Source of the DNA: Crocodylus rhombifer
Taxonomy: Eukaryota > Chordata > Crocodylia > Crocodylidae
Assembly: GCA_038503035.1 (NCBI GenBank)
Contig: JAVSML010020391.1
Span: 237,739 to 301,738 of the forward strand
Direction: 5' to 3'
DNA length: 64,000 bases
Part shown: positions 51,001-62,829 of the stretch, piece after piece
Layout: each line of letters opens with the position of its first letter
Numbering within the stretch: the stretch's first letter is position 1
Position numbers and translations under genes: made by a program
Notes under the pieces: generated by a model
What the model saw: only the letters and a program-made list of their open reading frames with translations
Told to the model about the DNA's origin: nothing
Databases searched by the model: none

Positions 51001-54000
51001 CCTCACTCTTCCACCAGGGGCTACTGTGCACCTACAGAAGTACAACACGAATGGGATTTGTAACCAATGCGTCTTCCCCTGCACTCAGTGGGCTTTGTTT
51101 GCCCAACAGCAAGACTCACCTCACAAACACCCTCTTTCTTACCTTGTTTGCTACAGTGTACTGGTAGGAGTACCGCTGCTTGCCACTCATATCTTCATAC
51201 ACTGTGGGGACTATCTTCAATATGTAATCATGAGATGCAAGAGCTGTGGATTCAAAGGGGAAAAAACAGAATGAGCCACTGTTCAAGGGAAATTGCAGTC
51301 TGCTTGATAGGTTTAAAATGTGTAAAACTTTTCAATGCAAGTAGGTTGTAAGTGAAGGCCCCTCTTCCATTTGAACCCATCCTTCAACTAAAAGCAGTGC
51401 AAACTCGCACTTCACAGATTTCATAGACGTTAGGGCTGGAAGAGGCCTCAGAAGATCATCGAGTGCAGTCCCCTGCCTGAAGGGCAGGAAGTCATCTGGG
51501 GTCATAGGATCCCAGCAAGATAAGCATCCAATTTACTCTTGAAGGTGTTCAATGTAGGTGCTTGAACCACCTCTGATGGCAGGCTGTTCCAGACCTTGGG
51601 GGCTCGGACAGTAAAGAAATTCTTCCTTATGTCCAGCCTGAAACAGCCTTGCAGTAGTTTATAACTGTTCGACTGCATCATCTCTTGGGGCGCTCTGGTG
51701 AACAAACGCTCCCCCAGAAACTGGTGGTCACCCCTGATAAACTTATAGGTGGCCACTAGATCACCCCTGAGCCTGCGCTCTTCCAGGCAAAAGAGCCCCA
51801 TGGCTCTCAGCCTGCCGTCATAAGGTCTGTTTTCCTGACCTCTGATCATGCGCGTGGCTCTTCTCTGCACTCTCAAGCTTCTCCACATCCGTTTTGAATT
51901 GTGAAGCTCAAAACCGGATGCAGTACTCCAGCTGCGGCCTCACCAAGGCCGAGTACAAGGGGAGAACGACGTCCCGGGATTTGCCCGAGAAGCATCCATG
52001 GATGCAAGCCAGCGTTTTGGTCACTTTACTAGCCGCAGCATCGCATTGCAGGCTCATGTTCATCTTGTGGTCAATGATGACCCCCAAGTCTCTTTCTTCC
52101 ATAGTGCTAGCCAGGGTAGCACTGCAGAGCCTATAAGGATGCTGCAGGTTTTTCCTCCCAAGGTGGAGAACCTTGCATTTTTCGGTGTTAAACACCATCA
52201 GGTTCTCGTCCGCCCATTTGCTGAACCTGTCCAGGTCAGCCTGGATCACCCGCCTGTCTTCTGTTTGGATGCTTTGCCCCCAAAGTTTGGTGTCATTGGC
52301 GAACTTCCATATATATAGAACAACCCAGACCATCCGAAGAGCTCCAACAAGTGCCCACTTCTTTAAGACCCCAGGATGAGAATTAGGGTCATTTAAAAAA
52401 ATACCAATTTTGCAGCTCTGATACCGTTTAACAAGCCACTGTACCTAGAATAAAAGAGCTGCACTTGGGATCAACACTGATTAAAAGTGATGTGCTGCTC
52501 TTGCAGCTCTGGCTTACAGCACTGTCCATGAAAGGAAGTTTCTCAAACATTATAGGCTGAGTGGCCACACACTCCTACAGAACTGAACTGGGGGAATAAT
52601 ATTGTTCTATGGCATTCTCCTTCCAACACCACCCACAGTAACTTAACAATAACTAATTTATTTTGTGGGGTACCACAGGCATTGGGCATTTTCCTGGATG
52701 ATGGAACAGTTCAGAAAGGCAGAAGACTATCACTAAGCCACAACAGGGACTCCCAGTATAAAGCACAATGCTCAGTTACCTCCTGGGGGGAAAAAATCTA
52801 GGGTCACAAGCAACCTCTGAAATCTCATGTCTGGAAGAGGCTGAAGTTGCTTCCAGCTTTGAAGGTACAGGAAGAATTAGCTGACCAGCGGCATGCATTG
52901 GGATTTCACCCTCATTCTATGACTGGTCACATAGAAGTGTAGCCTTGGTGTGGGAGCGCATGACAACAACTAAAGAACAGGGGAAATATTTTAGTGGTGG
53001 TAGAAAAAGCAGTAGCAAACAGAGTGGAGGTTACAGGGGTAATACTACTCTGTAACCCCAGCCCACTCACACTTGTTACTCTGTGTAATGTCAAGCAGAC
53101 AAAACAGCACGTTCTTTAGCAGGTGATCATGACAGCTGTACAGAACAGCAGTGGCTAGAGTGTTAGAATTGCAGGAGGTGAATAAAGGACCCACTGAAGT
53201 AGGCCTTCCCGAGGGCCAGGGGCCAAAAGCAGGAATGAAAATTGAATTCACTGATGCCTGGGTCCCTTTGGTTGCTTTAAAAGGACACTTATTTGCGCCC
53301 CCCTCCCATTAGCATTCTATTAATAACCCTGGTGGGAAAAGAACAAATGTAGTCCACATAAGAGGACAGATAAGTCCTGAAAGAGCTGATGATACATACG
53401 ATTTGAGCTGATTTTGTCAGCCCCCTCCAGGGCATTGAAAGCTCCATGAATGTTCTGGACCTGGAGAGCAAGGAGGCACATTTAGTGACTAACCTTTAAC
53501 ACAGAACTCTTGGCTTTTAATTTCCCACTTTTTCTTTTAATGAAGAATCCAGCCTGACCCAGTTCTCCCAAAGGCAAAGCCTTAACCCAACAGGAAAGGT
53601 CCCAAATTACTCTCTTGGTAATCATTACCCAGAGAGATGGGCACCAACTGATGAGGTTGTACTATCAAACTCCAAGGATCTACCATTATAATTCATACTA
53701 AATGGCTTCATCCAGGGGAGCTCTGATTAAGAAACAAGTCAGCGTGATGTTCTGAGGTGACTATCCATCCCAAACTGTGACATCATGCACCAGGCTGGGT
53801 TGGTAGTTGATGAGATCATACTAGAATTGGAAAAGTTTCTCACTGGAGGATAAACACATTTCTTCTATCGCATGCAATCAAAAACTGAAAGCAGCTGGGA
53901 GACATGCTTTGAAGATCTGAATTCCAGGTAGAACCCAGAGTTCTGCTGCAGGTTCATTTAAAAGTGGTCTGGTTTCTACAGCATTAACTCACTAGGGCCT

Positions 54001-57000
54001 ATCCTTACCACCCTGTATGATATGCCCTGAGAGAGGGGAGGGAGAAATACCAGCTATCCCACCCATTCTTTAACAGCTGGATGCAGGCATGAAAAAAAAT
54101 CAGACACTCATTACCCACCCCACTCATCTTTAATCAACTGGATTATTCCTTGTTTCTGTGCAGAAGCATCTAATAAAAGCAATGGCCAAGAACAGTAAGC
54201 ATCAATGGCCACCAGTAAAACAATCAAGTCAGGAAACAGTCAAGATCAGGAAAGCCATACAGGGAACTCACAGCAGCATAAAGGGGAAGGAGAAAGGAAG
54301 AACAACTCCCCCAGCTAGGAAATTCTTGAACATTGAGAGCCAGGCAGAGAAGAGAGTTTTGCCTAAATTGGGGATGGGTTGCATTCCCCACTAATTTCAA
54401 CAACCACACCTCTCTCAAAAGCTATTAGCTGGGAAACACCTACCAGAACTTAAATGGGCGTTTCCTTGATCAATGTTTACAAGGAAAATGGCTTGCTGGC
54501 AAAGCAAGGTAATCAGTTCCCTCTGTTACGTTCTGGGAAAGACTATTCTAGCAAGACAACTTTGGTATTTCTTGAGCAAGTAACATGCAGGTGACAATAT
54601 AAATAAAAGCATAACAAGGCTTTCTACCATGCTACCCCTTTACTATTTGTCAGGATGACTAGCACTTGAGCCTGCCAGCTATTCACCTCACTACAAAACC
54701 AATCTGTAGTACAGCTGCAAGTTACAAGGCTTGAACAGAAGCAGCCTTCCACCGACATTCCCACAATTCCCTGTTTTCGAGTGTGCCAGCCCTTGTGCAC
54801 ACCTCTCCCTCTACTCCTCAAAGCTAGATGGTGCTGTATAATGACTTGTTTGGCATGCTAACCTGTTATCTCCTTGTGGACCAACAGCCTAACACCTGCT
54901 AGCTTCAGACTGTTGGCCAACCTCTACTCTATCGAGCCGAGGACATACTCCCAACATGGAGGTTCCATGCCAGGAGCGTATGCTGTTAATGCTGTAGAAT
55001 TTGTCCTGCCTTGACAAATATCTGGAAAGTGGCAATACAGTTTGGGCCCCAGTAGCAGACAGGTTTGCCCTTATGATGGAATTTGAAGTCACCTTGCTCA
55101 ACAGGTCATTCACAGGACCCGGTTGGAGTGCCAAGATCAAACTTGGTACTTCAGGCAGCAGAACTGAAGGGCAAAAGATGCTAACCAGGTCATGCCCACA
55201 TTTTGTGTCTGGGCTATGTGGAGCTTGATGGGCTATATTTGCCAGTACTCCAAATACTGAACCCGTTCTGCCCATTCTATAGCAGATGGCATTCTTTAAG
55301 AGAGAAAATAAGGCATGCTGAAATCAGGCACAGACAGTGTAATTGTGATCATGGCACCTTGGCTCGCAATGAATCTGGAGCAGCTTGTTCAGTAAGCTGT
55401 CCCACCAGGTATCCCAGACAAAATCTCTGGGGACCTTTTCAGGTATGAACTCACAGAAGTGGAAGCAAAGTAACTGAAACCTTAGGATAGTAAGCACTGC
55501 CTGACATGCTTGTTGTTGTTTGGCGGTAACTTTCTTTGTTAATGAGGAGGGGTTTCCTGGAAGATGGCCAGTGAATTCACAATTAGAAAGGAATTTGGGT
55601 CTCCTGGGCGCCATCTGTTTTACTGAATGATGGAAAAATATGTAAAGGGTTTATGCAACAGCTTGCTCTGCCTCCTTCCTCCCTAGTACCCCGAGCACCA
55701 TGCATTCCAAGACAGCTCTTGGGAGGGGATAAAACATAAATACACAAGCCAAGTATGAAATGTTCATAGTTGTGGCTTACCAATTCTAACTACACTGAGT
55801 TGGACACACACACACACACACCTTAGAAACTGATACACAAGATCAAAGATTTCACACCCCCTTCCAATGCTTCATTATGATTTTGTAACAGCACAATGTT
55901 CATGGATTACAATTTTAGAAAGCTTATTAAAAAATGGACCTCAGACAACAACAGCTACATGATTGCTTCTGTGAATATTTCACAGCATTAAAGGTCACAA
56001 TAAGTCACTTCAGTCTTTGTGCATCTCTTCCAGGAAAGCCATCCTGCAAGCAAAACAGCCACTGTTTTCTAGCAGCTTCCATGGAGACAAGTCACTGAAT
56101 CCCTTAATGGCAAACTCTAAACCATTTGTGCTTTTTGTTCTCCCTCTCCTGTGGTGATTGTGGGGAAGGGGGGAAAAAAAGTCTGTGGATCACCTGTGCT
56201 CTTCCAGAGTCCTCCTCTCTCCATGAGGCTTGGAAATTTGACATGGAGTAGGAATTCTGGACAGTCAGATTAGCTGGGCAAGCAAACTTTGTTGGTTCAT
56301 CCCTGTAACTGATAAGCCCCATAACATTTCCTTATACTTTGCTTTCACTGGGCTCTTAATCTCTTTTGTATAAACTGAAGGAACCAACCCCTTCACTGCC
56401 CTAGAATGCTTCCTCTCCTTTTCCATTTTGAGACTCCCACATTTTGTTTCTTTCATGGCTTTCTGGAAAAAAAAATCAGGGGGCCCAGTCTAATAAGAGT
56501 CATGCTATACTAGGCATTCCAGTGTCCCTTAGAGTTACTAAGACATTCAAAATCATATTTTTTAAAAAAGAAGAAAAACAGATTTCACCATTCTGGGTTC
56601 AGCTGTCATCTTGCTAGTTTTTCACCTGCTACATCCAGTTGGTCAGACTCACAAATGAGAACGGGTGGTATTCCAAAATAATACAAATTGTAAATTGTGG
56701 CCTCATCATTAAGTAGTAATGCAAGGGAAATTCATTCCGTACGTTTCTAACAAAATACCAAACAGTCTCTTTGTTTTCCTTGGCAGGCACTTTGAAATAT
56801 GAAGGGCCATCCTGACCAGGAGCCTGTGCACAGAGCAGTAAGCATGGTGCAGGAGCAGGAGCAGTAAGCATGGTGTGGACACAGGTAACCAGAATGTGTT
56901 AGATAAAGCAGTGTGAATTGAGAAAGGGCAGTCTGCCAGCTTTGAGTTCACATTGAAGACATACCCTCAGTGGTTGAACAAACTGTGATCCTTATGTAAG

Positions 57001-60000
57001 GGGATATTTTGAAGAAGTATCAGGATCAAAGTTTGCTTAATAAAGGTGACCTCTCAAGCAGACTGCATACTGCATAATTTAAACAGGGCATGTGTCAGTG
57101 GGGGAGAAGACATGCTCAATTTACATGAACTAGTGGTTGCACCACAAGCAAGCAATCAGTGCCTTCAGGCCGCATTGCTGCAATATGAAAACTAGGTATT
57201 CTGCTGGCATTGTCATGTCACAAGGAGGTGTAAAAAGGAGACATCTGAATGCATGATTAGCAGCCACAGGAGAGTAGGTGTGTACTGGCTTGGGTCAGAA
57301 TATTTAAGGGCAGCTGCTATACTTCCAAACCAGTTCAGAAGGAACTAGCTCAGGCAAACGTTCATTCCAGGGAGGTGTCTGTACATTATATAACTCCACA
57401 TACACCTACCCTTTCCTGAGGTGTTGACAGGGCCACAGGTTCAGTTTAAAATGGAAAAGCAAAAAGCAGAGCAAAATCAGTGACTCCACAGAGACTCCAG
57501 GGGGAAGAAAATTGTGTATGTTTTTCTGCCTTCATTGATCTGGTCCTTAGAGAGTAGCTTAGCACCTTTCATATTCACCTTGGCGCTTTGGTTCTATGTC
57601 AGGGACATCTACAAAATATTCTAAGATCATACTGAACCAGAATCAAAGCCAATCAGAACTGAAACTTGAGCAAGTCCCAACCAACCTAATCTTTAAACCA
57701 TTATTTCAGCAAGGCTTCCTTTTCAGCTGATTTAGCTGAAGCATTTATGAACATGGGTTGCTGAATCTCTATTTGAGCTGCTGCCCAAGCAAGATCATTT
57801 AAAATCCCAACACTATTAATTATTTCATTCCTTATGTAAGAATGGAGGTGGGATGGCTGCAGAAATGAACAATTTACTGTGAGTGATGGCTCCTTGTAAT
57901 GCCACAATGGGTGGCACTTGAAAGAAACCACTGCCTGCTCCCCTCCTCTCTCCCCTACTTCCCCCTACCATAAAAATCAAGTAGAGGCCAAATGCACACC
58001 ACCTAACCAAGTACTCTGAACCAGCATTCGTTCCCTCTAAACTGCATAGCACGAGCAGCTGCTCAGGTACGCCTGGCAGCACAGTACGAGCGCGCCTGCA
58101 CAGCTTAGAGGAAACGCTGCTCTGAACACTGGAACCCCACGGAGAGGAATCCAAGCTCAAGGAACAAAAACAGTGACCCTGATCGTCTGAATTCCAGTCT
58201 CCTTTTACAGCCAGAAAAAATACTTCCATCCAGTATATGGAAGAGAACAAGCCTCTGCACTCTTACCTCTGTACTTTGGATACAAGACTTCTTGAAGACT
58301 GAGGCAGCACCACCCAACTCCAGAGATCTATCACCATTGGGAGAGAGGAGATAAATATTCTCCTGGTGTTCTGCTAGAAGGTAGTGGTGGGCTGCCCACT
58401 GGGATATGCTAGTAGGTTTGTGTGGGTAAGAGTTTGCATAACAAAGCCTTTCAGCACACAGTCCCTTTCTGAGGGTTGGATACATATTGAGATCAAGGGC
58501 GGTGAAACCAAAAGAAAAAAAAATTAATAAATAAAATCAAACAATCAACAGAAAAGTTCACCTATATCAGGATCATCTCCAAAGAACCCCTTACAGTGAC
58601 TCAGTGGCTCCTAACCAAAGCTTGCTTAATCTAGCTAGCAGCAGATGAGTTTACATCGCCTACATCACATGCTTTTTAGCTTGCATTTTGCCTGCTGAAC
58701 CAAGTGACATTTACACGTAACACATGAAAGCAACAGAAGCAACTGAATACCACCTATCAACGTGGTGCACGTCAACGTGGTGGGCTAAACAGGTTTTCAC
58801 CAGCACAGGAAACATCTGCAATCGGACATCTGGCTTGTATTCCACTCCATGTTCGGAGATCCTTGTCTGCCCAACTCCATCAGGCTGACAAGCTCTTCAG
58901 TTACGGCACTCAAAAGACTGGAATCTGGTGACAGGAACCTTACCCTGTGGGACTCATTTCCCACAAAGGCACGAGCAGTGACTGTTAGTATTTGCATAAC
59001 ATTTTTCAGAATCTTAAACATGTTTTACAGACAATAAACAGACTCATTCATTCGCTAATATCTAAATGCTCCCACACAAGTTGTTTCCCCAAGGAAGCCA
59101 GGGGAAAAACCAGAAGACTACAAAGCAAAGGTTTTTGGACTTGTTAGCATTAAAAAGGTGTTTCAGAGTTGGCATAAATGAAGCAGGGCACAGGACAGTA
59201 ATGTCTGTGATGATGAAGGAAGATTATAGGGAGACTCTGGTTAAGCCACGCTTGGAATTATGAAATTGGTGTGCACATGTATCACCGCAGCTCAATGGAA
59301 GCACCTCTTCGCAAGGCAGTTACAGAGGTGCATTCTTCTGAACTGTTCCAACTGAGAAACCAGGGCTTATATAACACAGCACCAGTGAAACTCTAGCCGC
59401 AAGGCTAGTGCCAAAGTTCATTCTTACCAGCAGGGGGAAGACAGCTTTGGGGTTAGTCCAGTTCATTCTATGAGAAGGGGAAAGCTACTCGCTTCTCCCT
59501 GAGAAACCCAGAGGAGGGGCTACAAAGCTAAAAACTAGATGCTCTTTTTCTACCTGCCCAGAGCCCAGGCTGGATGTGGCAGGCAACCGGGAGGCTGCAA
59601 GTGGCACACTAAGTTCTGGAGCCCTGGCTGCCTGTGGACCTATGGGCCCACGGCGAGCAAGAGGCCTGGGCAGCACAATCCCAGCCCCTTCCCTGCCATG
59701 TGCCCCCAAGGCACAGTGTGATGGGTGCCACCATAGTCTGGGATGCTCACAGCAGATGGTGGGCTATACCATCTGTTTAGGAGACTGCAAACAGCTGCAC
59801 CAGGGAGCCCTGGCCCAGCTCCCTAACTGGACGCCACTGTAACCCCAGCCCCTTCCCCAGTGTGTTCCCCAAGGCGCACATGCAGCTGCTGCTGGCAATG
59901 AGCTGGGCTGGGGCCTCAGACCCCAGTGCAGTTGCTTGCAGCTGCCTGCTGCAGACAGCTCAGGCTCCATGGCGAGTGGCAGGGTCCTGCCCAGAGCCTG

Positions 60001-61119
60001 AGCTACTTACAGCAGACAGCCACAAGGCTGCAAGCAGCTGTACCAGGGTCCAGAGCACTGGTCCAGCCTGCTGCTGGCAGCAGCTGCATGTGTGCCTTGG
60101 GGAGCATAGCAGGGAGGAGCTGTGGCTGCAGCCGTGCTGCCATGACCAGGATCAGGCCCCTTGCAGCTCTCCCACCATCCACCCCTGGCATGCCAACGTT
60201 TTCAAAGTTCAGGTTGCAGGGAGGTTTTTTTGGCAGTTGGCACAAAAATGTTGCTGACCTCTGCCCTAGATTATAGGTCCTCTGACCTTCCCCAGCCCAG
60301 TACCAAAACTGGAGACAGGAGGAAGGAGGGAGGGTAAGCTGCAGGGTGGGGCAGCAGGCAGGGCAGCAGCTCTGGACACTGACTATACAGGAACACCAGA
60401 TTCCCCTCCAGGAGATTTTACCATGACAGGGGCAGCCCTGTGCTGCCCAGCTTTAGGAGACAGGCAGAACAGCCCCACGCTCAGCAGTGCATCTGGGGTT
60501 GAGTAGAATGGTGCTCCTTTCCAGGGATTTTCTCTCATAGTAGGTGTAGCATATTTGGGGTTCTTCATCATCATGCCTCCAATCCAACCTTTCTTTACGG
60601 TCTGTTCCCACTATTCTGCACAGGTCACTGCTCCTGGTGTTGCCAGATCTTGTGGGGTGCTTTGTGGTGCTACACGGCATCTCAGGGGATGATTCATAGT
60701 TTGCTTCTGACAAACACACTGGTCGGTTGCGTGACTCTGGGTTGAAGGGGAGCAAAAGGGGCCCAAGAGGCAGCTCCCAGGGAACCCATGCCATGACTTT
60801 CTGCAGCAGCAGCTGCCTGCCCTGTGCAGAACCCAGGCAGGTAATACTTTTCTCCCCTCACCTGCTTAACTGGTTGGCATACCCCTGGCCCCTCTCCTCA
60901 ACCCTGAGTGCTAAATAAGCTCTCTACACCTCTGCCCCAGCCATCCTTAAGCATGTATCAAGAAGTGTAGTATAGAAATAATTCTGTCCCATACAGACAG
61001 AGGAAAGAACTCACCTGCAACTTGTCCCCAAAAGAGAGTTTGTGGATGATGTGAGTCATGTCAGGATTCTGAGGCTGTGCTGTGGCACTGTGCGTGGATA
61101 CATGGAAATTACCAGGAAC
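38076..61119 (-). CDS. ERGIC1: ERGIC1 (ERGIC-32), C-terminal half, partial
   Basis: Five coding exons (61119-61015, 53460-53400, 51243-51143, 48404-48282, 38183-38076) join in frame to 498 nt, 165 residues plus stop; the family is about 290 residues, so the N-terminal part lies beyond the window. ERGIC1 is a membrane protein of the ER-Golgi intermediate compartment related to yeast Erv41/Erv46; it cycles in COPII/COPI vesicles and forms complexes with ERGIC2 and ERGIC3. The visible part is most of the lumenal domain (VPGNFHVSTHSATAQPQNPD; HDYILKIVPTVYED; IIPAIWFRYDLSPI), then a second membrane helix (about ICAIIGGTFTVAGILDSCIF) and a cytosolic tail ending WKKIQLGKMQ. The N-terminal helix is not seen. 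Introns of 2-10 kb are rich in repeats. Confidence 0.93.
39058..39376. mobile_element. hAT-like element in ERGIC1 intron
   Basis: The left end TAGGGACCTACTTAA and the reversed right end TGGGGAGTGGAACCTAC share a GGGA...CCTAC pattern with a small insertion. Flanks tccatgag (39050-39057) and cccatgag (39377-39384) match at 7 of 8 positions. The end sequence is of the family seen at 39-422. Confidence 0.45.
39377..43035 (-). other. ERGIC1 intron sequence, mostly unassigned
   Basis: Apart from a perfect palindrome at 41366-41402, no exon, RNA gene or firm repeat is seen in this 3.7 kb of the 10-kb last intron. Confidence 0.5.
41366..41402. repeat. Perfect hairpin, 15-bp arms
   Basis: tctaatgtgatgctg (41366-41380) is followed by a 7-nt loop ggtgagt and then cagcatcacattaga (41388-41402), an exact reverse complement. 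It is intronic in ERGIC1. The perfect pairing in otherwise ordinary sequence suggests a recent fold-back or a real RNA hairpin. Confidence 0.9.
43036..43909. mobile_element. Fold-back hAT element, perfect 8-bp duplication
   Basis: A perfect duplication, ttctagag, flanks the element (43028-43035 and 43910-43917). The ends read CAAGGTAGGCAAAACAC and, reversed, CAGGGATGGGCAATTATT, a hAT-type CA.GG...GGCAA terminus. The GC-rich interior contains a large inverted repeat. No transposase is visible. It lies in the last ERGIC1 intron. Confidence 0.8.
43396..43676. repeat. Internal inverted repeat of the hAT element
   Basis: The innermost arms 43489-43512 (ggcagagccatgatttgctc...) and 43555-43578 pair at 23 of 24 positions around a 42-nt spacer. 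Outward, gagcaggacaggcaggtggg (near 43437) pairs with the ccacccacctgtcctgctcc region (near 43623), and ggtgggatggggccacaggc (near 43400) pairs with ccacagcctgatcccatcc (near 43660). The arms thus reach about 115-120 bp each, with lower identity outward. Confidence 0.75.
44939..45062. repeat. CA repeat with 10-N gap and CG tail
   Basis: A (CA)n run from 44939 is interrupted by 10 N at 44989-44998 and continues to about 45045. It then becomes a CG-rich alternating stretch (gcgcacgcgcgcgcgcgc) to 45062. The true length is unknown because of the gap. Alternating CA and CG is the classic Z-DNA-prone sequence. Confidence 0.95.
45063..47252 (-). other. ERGIC1 intron, nothing recognised
   Basis: No exon, RNA gene or assignable repeat was found in these 2.2 kb. 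Confidence 0.45.
47253..47799 (+). mobile_element. Tigger/pogo-type transposon remnant with TA duplication
   Basis: Left end CAGGCAGTCCCCGACTTACG; the reversed right end starts CAGGCAGTCCTCACACTTTC. TA flanks both ends (47251-47252 and 47800-47801), as for Tc1/mariner-type elements. At 47375-47470 a short plus-strand reading (KTNIPRAVSQSP or, in the next frame, AKQTSLEQFLSLRK) resembles the tail of a Tigger transposase but is interrupted by stops. It is a 547-bp deletion derivative. It lies antisense in the ERGIC1 intron. Confidence 0.75.
48282..48404 (-). CDS. ERGIC1: ERGIC1 exon, 123 nt
   Basis: 41 codons, phase 0, between acceptor TTTTTTCTAG and donor GTGAGTTG. It encodes EYVAYSHTGRIIPAIWFRYD through LYRFITS, the end of the lumenal domain next to the second membrane helix. 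Confidence 0.95.
48405..51142 (-). other. ERGIC1 intron, AT-rich
   Basis: AT-rich intron with several T or A runs (about 49440-49505), a gtt repeat at about 49780 and G runs at about 49816 and 50295. No exon or recognised transposon is seen. Confidence 0.5.
51143..51243 (-). CDS. ERGIC1: ERGIC1 exon, 101 nt
   Basis: Acceptor GAATCCACAG and donor GTAAGAAAG flank two bases of the split Pro codon and 33 codons, LASHDYILKIVPTVYEDMSG to YTVANK. A CR1 copy lies about 170 bp upstream in the preceding intron. Confidence 0.94.
51413..52330 (-). mobile_element. CR1 LINE, 3' part with reverse-transcriptase end
   Basis: On the minus strand 52333-51911 reads as the C-terminal part of a CR1 reverse transcriptase (KFANDTKLWG, then RFSKWADENLMVFNTEKC and LVRPQLEYC). 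It is continued in another frame at about 51865-51505 (RRATRMIRG, VWNSLPSEVV, FKSKLDAYL). A UGA at 51910-51908 and a frameshift near 51865 break it. The catalytic FADD motif reads FAND (52303-52292). The 5' part is missing. The 3' end at about 51413-51480 has the CR1 terminal phrase. It is inactive. Confidence 0.92.
53400..53460 (-). CDS. ERGIC1: ERGIC1 exon, 61 nt
   Basis: Acceptor GCTCTCCAG and donor GTATGTATC flank VQNIHGAFNALEGADKISSN plus one base of a split Pro codon. The reading continues correctly into the next exon (N-P-L-A-S-H). Confidence 0.92.
53461..58021 (-). other. ERGIC1 intron, mostly unassigned
   Basis: No exon is found in this part of the 7.6-kb intron. It holds a (CA)n run at 55804-55821. 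The rest is unique-looking sequence. Confidence 0.5.
55804..55821. repeat. Short CA microsatellite
   Basis: Nine uninterrupted AC units. Nothing else is notable. Confidence 0.9.
58022..58119. mobile_element. Tiny hAT-type MITE, 98 bp
   Basis: The left end CAGCATTCGTTCCCTCTAA and the reversed right end CAGCGTTTCCTCTAAGCTG form an imperfect terminal inverted repeat. The flanking 8-mer ctctgaac is identical on both sides (58014-58021 and 58120-58127). A perfect duplication around a 98-bp element is strong evidence for trans-mobilised transposition. Confidence 0.85.
59541..60263. mobile_element. hAT-type element, right end clear
   Basis: The reversed right end is CAGAGGTCAGCAACATTTTT, the same end type as 20938. 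It is followed by ccctagat (60264-60271). The left edge is uncertain: aactagat at 59533-59540 matches that 8-mer at 6 of 8 positions, but the expected terminal bases are missing. The GC-rich interior repeats gctgcaa.cagctg.accagg modules, also found in the element at 20938. Confidence 0.5.
60264..61014 (-). other. ERGIC1 intron, nothing recognised
   Basis: Intron sequence between the hAT element and the exon at 61015. No feature seen. Confidence 0.45.
61015..61119 (-). CDS. ERGIC1: ERGIC1 exon: first one inside window
   Basis: 105 nt, 35 codons, phase 0 at both sides, between acceptor GGATTTTAG and donor GTGAGTTC. It encodes VPGNFHVSTHSATA through LSFGDKLQ in the lumenal domain. Confidence 0.93.
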
Positions 61120-62829
61120 CTAAAATCCGCCAGCATTCAAAACAAGAACATGCAGAATTGTATGTTTATCTACCAGATGTTGCCAGTTACTGATACATGA
61201 AATAGCATAAAAAAATAGACCCATCTCATCTAGCATCCTCTATCTAGTATACAGTAGCAAATAATTCATACTTCAGTGAAATGCCTGATATACACACCTG
61301 GCCCGTAATATAATGCTGTATATAAAGGGGAGATCAGTGTCAACCTAAAAGGTAAAAGTTGCATGCCTTAGGCTACCAAAAGCTGTTGCCTTAGGCTACC
61401 AAAATACAAATGGATCTCTCCCTAAACATTTCAGATTCCCAATAACTAAAACTACAGCTTCTACCTCCCTATTAAAAATAAGATCCATGCCATTAGGCAC
61501 ATGACAATATAATAAACATTTCCCACCCACGTCTCACTTGCACAGGCTCAATGATGCAAAGCTACCTAGGAAAGCCCTAGGCACTAGTCTAACTGCACTC
61601 TTGTTTACAAGTGCTGTTCTGTTTGAAAAGATTACAAAAAGTAGCGAGTGAAAAGCTGCAGTTTCCAACCTTGACAGAGGACCCCTCAAGAACAGATTTA
61701 TTTTGTTAGCTAAAGGAAATACTAAATTCTGAATACACAGCTTTCACGTAAGACCTCTAGTTGCCATGACAATGTAAAAGAGATGAGCGTGGATGTAATT
61801 TTTATTGCAATGCTCTGGCATCTGCAGGCATTTCAAAACATCCTTCCTAGAAAATTCCACCACAAAGCCTTTGAACTTTATCAGCTCAACTGCTGTTCTG
61901 GAGGGGTAAGAGAATCTGTCATAGCAGAAAGTGTCAGAAACAAAAGGATCCTGGATGCTAATGGTACTGTCAACATCTAGCAGGGACTGATGCATTGTAG
62001 AGCAGCAATGGGAAGATCTTCATACATCCCCCCCACCCTGAACCACCAGCAATTAGCACAAGGAAGGTCCCATATGGTAGTTAGCTTTGGTCAAAACAAA
62101 TCTAATTGAAATGGTCTACAAACACATGGCACCCCTGGGAACACCTACAGTTGGGGATGGAGCATGTTACTTGCACTAGAAGGATCACACTGGTGATGGA
62201 GGAGTAGACACAGTGCCAAGAGCCACAGAGAATTATCTCACCATTACCTTGTGCTCCTTCGCATCTGCTTGTTTTGAAGCACACAATTACACACTTAAGT
62301 CTCCAGTTGTGAAAACAGTTAAGCATATGCTTAACTTTATACACACAAGCAATTCTCCTAAAAACAACAGTGCTATTACAAAATTCAGCAAATGTGTACC
62401 TGTTTTCTGAATCAGCCCCTAAGATCTAAAGGTCTTTGATAAGGGGTCACCTTTATTAAAATGTACAGTACCTGACATATTCCAGTGACCTGACCCAAAC
62501 CATCATACTATACAAATTAACTGATCCATCCAGCTCCATTATAGAGCACAAGAAACATCCTGGTTTTTACTTAATGAAAAAAGAACAGCAGTCCTTCTGG
62601 CTGGAGCTGCCCCTGGGAGCAGGCTCACCACACCTGCACTTTTGGACATTCTAAGACTTTCAAAAGAAAGATTAAACTGCACTGAGCCCTTTCCCAGCTT
62701 CATAGCTTGGCAGTCATCAGCAGTAATCCGGGTTTTCTGTTTCCCATGGAAAAACAGAGTAAACTGTGCATTTTACTTTTTACAGGAGGCAAACAGATTT
62801 CTCATTTTACCAGAAAATCCTATGGATTT
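61120..62829 (-). other. ERGIC1 intron, upstream exon not found
   Basis: The preceding ERGIC1 exons should lie upstream of the acceptor at 61120. I could not find them here, so they are probably beyond the right edge. Confidence 0.5.

Noticed and set aside
59120..59330. Possible reverse-transcriptase remnant (YRETLVKPRLEL)
   Set aside because: It recalls the LVRPxLEY motif of CR1/L2 elements, but one short motif is not enough and the flanks do not continue the similarity.
61744..61995. 83-codon minus-strand frame with ordinary composition
   Set aside because: I looked for an ERGIC1 exon or a known domain. It has no match to ERGIC1 and no good splice sites, so it is probably chance.
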